DNA of 64,000 nt from NCBI GenBank assembly GCA_017539045.1, contig JAFYHS010000018.1, forward strand, positions 45,715-109,714, read 5' to 3'. Shown piece after piece: positions 59,703 through 64,000 of this stretch. The number at the start of each line of letters is the position of its first letter. The first letter of the stretch is position 1. Both the position numbers and the translations under genes were made by a program. The notes beneath the pieces are model-generated. The model did not search any database, was not told the origin of the DNA, and was given only the letters and a program-made list of their open reading frames with translations. This DNA is from Bacteroidales bacterium. GTDB lineage: Bacteria; Bacteroidota; Bacteroidia; Bacteroidales; F082.

Positions 59703-61940
59703 ATGAAAAATAAAGTCTTTAGTTTGGTGCTCCTGTTCTTTGGACTGCTGCTCGTCAGCCCTGCTGCGTTTGCGCAGGTTGAAGTGAAGCGATCCACTGA
59801 AACCACCAGGATTGGTAGCAAGGAGTATTACATGCACCATGTGACGCAAGGCCAAACGTTATACAGCATCTCCGTGGCATATAATGTTACTGTTGAGGAG
59901 ATTGAAAAACTGAACCCCGAGGTCAAAGATGGCTTGAAAGCTGGCCATGTGCTGGGTATTCCTGTCCGTCCTATGGCTGAGCCCAAGGTTGAGAAGCCCC
60001 AAGAGGAACCAAAGGTTGAACCAAAGGTTGAACCAAAAGTGGAGCCTAAGGTCGAGCCTAAAGTAGAGCCCAAGGTCGAACCTAAAGAGGAACCTAAGGT
60101 TGAACCCGAACCTGCCGTTGTGCCTCAAGCGGAGCCTAAGACGGTTGTGGTGGAGCCCGCCCCCCGACAGGTGACAGCACAGAAAAGAGCTGAAGGAGGC
60201 TATGCCCGTGTGGTGCGCCAAGGCGAAGACCTTTACGACATTGCCAAGGAGTTTGGCATTGACATCTCTGAGTTTAAGTTCTTCAACCCGGGGTTGAGCA
60301 ATACGCCTGCGCCCGGTACCTCGGTGATCATCCCTAATGTGGCCAACGAAAACGACTATATCTTGCATTATTGTGAGTTGAACGAACGCGTGACCTCGTT
60401 GTTGAAGCGTTGGAAGGTGGATGAAGCCGCCTTTAGGGAGAAGAACGTTTCGGTAGGCTCACACGTCTTCATGAATCAGGTGGTGCTGATCCCGATAGAA
60501 CCCATCACGGATTTCTATTGGATGTCTGATCAGCAAGAGGAGATCGTCGAAGCGGTCGACACGCCTGAACCCGAGCCCGAACCGGAGATACAACCAGTGA
60601 TATCCTTGGATGACATCGAGGACGCACCAGTATGCGTTGCGAGGGCTGAGAATGCACAGCGTTGCTATAAGGTGGCCTTGATGGTGCCTCTTTATCTTTC
60701 AGGCATTGGCGGTCTCGACGTTCCTAAGGAGAAGGCGGCAAAGAGCCAGAAATCGCGTTCCCTGTCGTTCCTTCAGTTCTATGAAGGCTTTATGATGGCC
60801 GTCGACGCGATGAAGGAAAAGACTGGCTTGAAACTCGATTTGACGGTGATTGATGTCATCGACAATCCCGTGTCAGCTGAAAACGCAGTCTCGCAGATTG
60901 AGGGTAAGGACCTTGATCTAATTGTGGGGCCTTTCTTCGGAAACGCCTTCGAGGTGGTTGAAGAATATGCCAAGGCCCACAATATCCCGGTGGTCAACCC
61001 GGTCTCCTTGCGCGAGTCGGTCATCGAGAACAACCCCAACGTGGTGAAGCTGAGAGCTGGTAATATGGGTCTGATACTGACCCTGTCGAATCTGGTGAAG
61101 AATGTCTATCCCGAATCCAACGTGTTCATCGTTAGCCGAGAGAAGGCTGCCGACTCGTTGTTCTTGACCCAACTTGAGCATCACTTGAATATGGCCATTA
61201 ACGACCAGGTGACCATCAATGGCGACGACTTCCTGCAGTTTGCCCGACATGAAAGCGAACGCATGGAGATGGGAAGCCAGATGGTGCCGACGCTCGATGT
61301 GGAAGGACAGGTGTATTCTGTGGGAGATTTTGAAAGCGGTGCGAGCAACAAATTGGTGCTTGAGAACACCGTGAAGCGGTATTCCAACAGCCAGATGGGT
61401 AGTGTGAGATCGCAGCTTTCTGGGGTCAGAAACAACCTGATCATCGCATATGGCGACGATAACGTCTTCGCCACCCAGCTACTGAATTCTTTGACCGGTA
61501 CAGCCAATAGGTTCCCAATTACTTTGGTGTGTGTCCCCAATTGGGAAAAGAACGAAAAGCTGCTTGTCGACAACTTGCTGAAGATGAACGCTATCTATGT
61601 CGCTAATGGCTTCGCCGACTACTCGTCGGACGAGGTGAAGCGCTTCGTGCTTAAGTTCAGAAGCAAGTATTCGACAGAGCCGCGCCACTATGCCTTTGAA
61701 GGCTATGACGTGGCCACCTATTTCCTGGGTGCTTTGATGAACTATGGCGACGAGATGCTTGACTGCCTGCATTGCTATGAGCCTCAACTGCTCTATACGA
61801 ACTATAAGTTCTACTACAAGAACTACCTGAAGTCGGTGGAGGAAACCGGCAAGGAGAACCTCTCCTGGACGCTGTATCAATACGACAAGGATGAAGTTGA
61901 ATTGCGCCCCCTCGATCCTTTCAAGAAGGAGAAGAAATGA
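59703..61940 (+). CDS. LysM and periplasmic-binding-fold exported protein
   Basis: A 745-residue protein with a signal peptide (SPAAFAQ). LysM modules are seen at about 40-90 (VTQGQTLYSISVAYNVTVEEIEKLNPE) and about 165-215 (VVRQGEDLYDIAKEFGIDISEFKFFNPG), with a third weaker one after 220. Between the first two is a run of EPKV repeats. The C-terminal 390 residues resemble a type 1 periplasmic-binding protein fold as in branched-chain amino acid receptors (LIVGPFFGNAFEVVEEYAKAHNIPVVNPVSL). Peptidoglycan binding is expected; the ligand of the second domain is unknown. The stop overlaps the next start by four bases. Confidence 0.8.
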   Translation: MKNKVFSLVLLFFGLLLVSPAAFAQVEVKRSTETTRIGSKEYYMHHVTQGQTLYSISVAYNVTVEEIEKLNPEVKDGLKAGHVLGIPVRPMAEPKVEKPQEEPKVEPKVEPKVEPKVEPKVEPKVEPKEEPKVEPEPAVVPQAEPKTVVVEPAPRQVTAQKRAEGGYARVVRQGEDLYDIAKEFGIDISEFKFFNPGLSNTPAPGTSVIIPNVANENDYILHYCELNERVTSLLKRWKVDEAAFREKNVSVGSHVFMNQVVLIPIEPITDFYWMSDQQEEIVEAVDTPEPEPEPEIQPVISLDDIEDAPVCVARAENAQRCYKVALMVPLYLSGIGGLDVPKEKAAKSQKSRSLSFLQFYEGFMMAVDAMKEKTGLKLDLTVIDVIDNPVSAENAVSQIEGKDLDLIVGPFFGNAFEVVEEYAKAHNIPVVNPVSLRESVIENNPNVVKLRAGNMGLILTLSNLVKNVYPESNVFIVSREKAADSLFLTQLEHHLNMAINDQVTINGDDFLQFARHESERMEMGSQMVPTLDVEGQVYSVGDFESGASNKLVLENTVKRYSNSQMGSVRSQLSGVRNNLIIAYGDDNVFATQLLNSLTGTANRFPITLVCVPNWEKNEKLLVDNLLKMNAIYVANGFADYSSDEVKRFVLKFRSKYSTEPRHYAFEGYDVATYFLGALMNYGDEMLDCLHCYEPQLLYTNYKFYYKNYLKSVEETGKENLSWTLYQYDKDEVELRPLDPFKKEKK
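59990..60110 (+). repeat. Tandem EPKV-coding repeat
   Basis: Roughly 12-base units (GA[A/G]CC[A/T]AA[A/G]GT[T/C]-like) encode EPKVEPKVEPKV between the LysM modules. The copies differ mainly at third codon positions. Confidence 0.7.
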
Positions 61941-62605
61941 GCGTCAGGAGCTTGCTGCTTTTGTTGTTTGCTGCGGTGCTGTCGGTCTCATGTGACGATG
62001 GCACACAGAAGTCGTATTGGGACAACGGTAAATTGAAGTCGGAGCTTCGCTATGAAAACGGTATGCTGAATGGCGAAAGCGTTTGGTACACGGAGCAGGG
62101 CAGGCTGATGACGAAGGCTTGCTACAAAAACGACACACTTGAAGGACGTTATCAACGTTTCCGCCAGGACGGCACCCTTGAGTTGGAGTGCTGGTATAGG
62201 CATGGCCTTCGCGACAGCATCTGCCGTTCCTATTCGGTCAAAGGCAACTTGGAGGCGGAGGACTATTATGTCGGTGGCAAACGCAATGGCGAGTCGAAGA
62301 AATGGTACGAAAACGGCCAGATCTTTCAGGAGGGACAGTTTGTGGATGACATGCTGGACGGCCAGTGGTTTGTCTTCTACCCGAGTGGAGCCTTGGCCAG
62401 CAAGGCCGATTACAGAAAGGGAACGGGCAAGCAAATCGGTTATGACGAGTCGGGCTACAAATGCCTCGAGGTGTCGTTTGTCGACAACCTCAAGCATGGA
62501 AAGGAGATTTATTACAACCCTGATGGCTCTGTAGCGAAAGTTGTTAATTATGAGGGTGGTAAGATGGTCTCTGAAGCGAATGAACAACAAAATAACGGTA
62601 AGTAG
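61937..62605 (+). CDS. YwqK-type MORN-repeat lipoprotein
   Basis: A 222-residue lipoprotein (AVLSVSC, Cys about 19) made almost only of MORN-2/YwqK repeats: WDNGKLKSELRYENGMLNGES, RQDGTLELECWYRHGL, YENGQIFQEGQFVDDMLDGQW, NPDGSVAKVVNYEGGK. Some databases call these toxin-antitoxin antitoxins, but no toxin is nearby and the leader points to the envelope. Overlaps the LysM gene, so the two act in one operon. Confidence 0.78.
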   Translation: MSVRSLLLLLFAAVLSVSCDDGTQKSYWDNGKLKSELRYENGMLNGESVWYTEQGRLMTKACYKNDTLEGRYQRFRQDGTLELECWYRHGLRDSICRSYSVKGNLEAEDYYVGGKRNGESKKWYENGQIFQEGQFVDDMLDGQWFVFYPSGALASKADYRKGTGKQIGYDESGYKCLEVSFVDNLKHGKEIYYNPDGSVAKVVNYEGGKMVSEANEQQNNGK

Positions 62606-62633
62606 GGGAGGAAAATGAAATTATTTTGTGCAA

Positions 62634-62650
62634 TTTGAAAATTGTTCAAA
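62634..62650. promoter_or_regulatory. 6-5-6 dyad in the gdhA promoter
   Basis: TTTGAA-AATTG-TTCAAA lies 10 bases upstream of the -7 box; its first TTTG has the spacing of a -33 element. Confidence 0.4.
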
Positions 62651-62659
62651 TAAAAACCT

Positions 62660-62667
62660 TAACTTTG
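62660..62667 (+). promoter_or_regulatory. Promoter -7 box of gdhA
   Basis: TAACTTTG followed by CACC, 64 bases before the ATG at 62732. Confidence 0.55.
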
Positions 62668-62731
62668 CACCGCTTTTGTTTATAAGCATTCTTTCAAACA
62701 CAACAATAAACCTTTAACTAAAGTCAAAAAA

Positions 62732-64000
62732 ATGAAAGTCAATGAAATTATGACCGCTCTGGAAGCCAAGCATCCGGGCGAAAATGAGTACTTACAGGCC
62801 GTTCGCGAAGTCCTGGAAACCATCGAAGAAGAATACAACAAGCACCCCGAATTCGAGGCTGCTAAGATTGTCGAGCGCATTGTTGAGCCCGACCGTATCT
62901 TCAAGTTCCGCGTCGTTTGGGTTGACGATAAAGGTCAGACCCAGGTCAACCTCGGCTACCGTGTGCAGTACAACGCTGCCCTCGGTGCTTACAAAGGCGG
63001 TCTCCGCTTCCACCCCAAAGTAAACGAGTCAATGCTGAAGTTCTTGGGCTTCGAACAGATCTTCAAGAACTCGCTGACCAACCTGCCTCTCGGCGGTGGT
63101 AAGGGTGGTGCTGATTTCGACCCGACAGGTAAGAGCGACGCTGAAATCATGCGTTTCTGCCAGGCCTTCGTGTACGAACTCTGGCGCAACATCGGTCCCG
63201 ATCAGGACAGCCCTGCTGGTGACGTTGGTGTTGGTGGCCGTGAGATTGGCTACATGTACGGTATGTACAAGAAGCTGGCCCGTGAGCACTCGACTGGTGC
63301 TTTGACTGGCAAGAGCTACGGCTGGGGTGGTTCCCTCATGCGTCCCGAGGCCACTGGTTTCGGCGCTGTCTACTATGTGAAGCACATGGTGGAAGAGAAG
63401 GGTGACACTCTCGAAGGCAAACGCGTGGCTCTCTCTGGCTTCGGTAACGTGGCTTGGGGTGCTGCCCAGAAGGCTTGCGAATTCGGTGCCAAGGTGGTCG
63501 CCATCAGCGGTCCCGACGGTGTCTGCGAGCTGCCCGAAGGTATCAACAAGGAAATGATCGACTACATGCTTGACATGCGTGCCTCGAACCGTAACAAGGT
63601 TCAGGACATGGCCGACAAGTTCCCGGGCAAGGCCGTCTTCACTCCTGGCAAGAAGGCTTGGAGCGTGAAGTGCGACATCGCTATGCCTTGCGCTTTCCAA
63701 AACGAGCTTGCTGAAGAGGATGCCAAGATGCTGCTCGCCAATGGCGTGAAGTATGTGGCTGAAGTCTCCAACATGGGCTGCCAACCTGCCGCTATCGCCG
63801 CTTTCCAAGCTGCCAAGATCCCGTTCGGTCCTGGTAAGGCTGTCAACGCCGGTGGTGTTGCCACCTCTGGCCTTGAAATCTGCCAGAACGCTGGTCACAT
63901 CAACTGGACCGCTAAGGAAGTTGATGAGAAGCTGAAGAAGATCATGAGCGACATCTACGATCAGTGCGTGAAATACGGTAAGCAAGCCGATGGCACCATC
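62732..64000 (+). CDS. gdhA: Glutamate dehydrogenase, hexameric, C-terminus cut by the window edge
   Basis: The first 423 codons are visible and the frame is open to the edge; the full family length is about 445. The active-site block GGLRFHPKVNESMLKFLGFEQIFKNSLTNLPLGGGKGGADFDP has the catalytic Lys residues, and SGFGNVAWGAAQKACEFGAKVVAISG is the nucleotide-binding fold. It joins 2-oxoglutarate and ammonia to glutamate; NADP use is likely but not proven by sequence. Strong codon bias suggests high expression. Confidence 0.95.
   Translation, partial: MKVNEIMTALEAKHPGENEYLQAVREVLETIEEEYNKHPEFEAAKIVERIVEPDRIFKFRVVWVDDKGQTQVNLGYRVQYNAALGAYKGGLRFHPKVNESMLKFLGFEQIFKNSLTNLPLGGGKGGADFDPTGKSDAEIMRFCQAFVYELWRNIGPDQDSPAGDVGVGGREIGYMYGMYKKLAREHSTGALTGKSYGWGGSLMRPEATGFGAVYYVKHMVEEKGDTLEGKRVALSGFGNVAWGAAQKACEFGAKVVAISGPDGVCELPEGINKEMIDYMLDMRASNRNKVQDMADKFPGKAVFTPGKKAWSVKCDIAMPCAFQNELAEEDAKMLLANGVKYVAEVSNMGCQPAAIAAFQAAKIPFGPGKAVNAGGVATSGLEICQNAGHINWTAKEVDEKLKKIMSDIYDQCVKYGKQADGTI

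Noticed and set aside
59990-60110. CRISPR or satellite array
   Set aside because: The units encode EPKV with third-position changes, so it is a protein repeat.
61937-62605. Toxin-antitoxin antitoxin
   Set aside because: The family label is used in databases, but this protein has a lipoprotein leader and no toxin gene is adjacent.

Overview
The window looks like a chromosome segment of a Bacteroidales bacterium. Several things point there: -7 promoter boxes of the TAnnTTTG type in front of many genes, a type IX secretion protein (PorQ), DUF3244, DUF3078, DUF4293 and GWxTD family proteins, long forms of Rho and NusB, and many lipoproteins with a short hydrophobic leader followed by Cys. No rRNA operon, phage, CRISPR array or complete insertion sequence was seen.

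Layout. 0-11 kb: a DUF3244 protein next to a membrane-anchored TPR regulator, LolA-like protein, Rho, then envelope and housekeeping genes (DUF4293, a phosphodiesterase, DUF3078, a TonB-domain protein, RlmB) and an S9 peptidase lipoprotein. 11-16 kb: elongation factor P, LpxD, a lipase-like hydrolase, a DPP III-type lipoprotein peptidase and two serine tRNAs. 16-21 kb: a second TPR regulator, a GWxTD protein, an LpxL-like acyltransferase and a family 2 glycosyltransferase. 21-28 kb: a third TPR regulator heading a run of eight small secreted lipoproteins and beta-barrel proteins that contains internal duplications. 28-40 kb: AroQ, an Fe-S aldo/keto reductase, ferritin, reverse rubrerythrin, NusB, PorQ, RecF, a DUF721 protein, an AddB-like nuclease, and a MurU-like nucleotidyltransferase overlapping a sugar kinase fused to a RapZ C-terminal domain.

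40-52.7 kb is a defence island. A type I restriction-modification operon (hsdM, hsdS, hsdR) carries four extra genes: a DUF1016 nuclease-like protein, a large HD-domain plus GHKL-ATPase protein, a Fic protein and an AAA ATPase. The specificity domains of HsdS and the HD/GHKL gene are visibly AT-rich compared with their neighbours. A 28-codon relic of the hsdR start lies just before the AAA gene, so that gene appears to have landed on the hsdR start. The HD/GHKL protein inside this operon is the best candidate for a poorly described system.

52.7-64 kb: a porin/YeiH/small membrane protein operon under a 20-bp palindrome, isopentenyl-diphosphate isomerase with an unusual YchF-type GTPase, a PrsW-like protease, GuaA, a LysM plus periplasmic-binding-fold protein with a YwqK-type lipoprotein, and a glutamate dehydrogenase cut by the right edge.

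All functions are read from sequence motifs and family memory; no searches were run.
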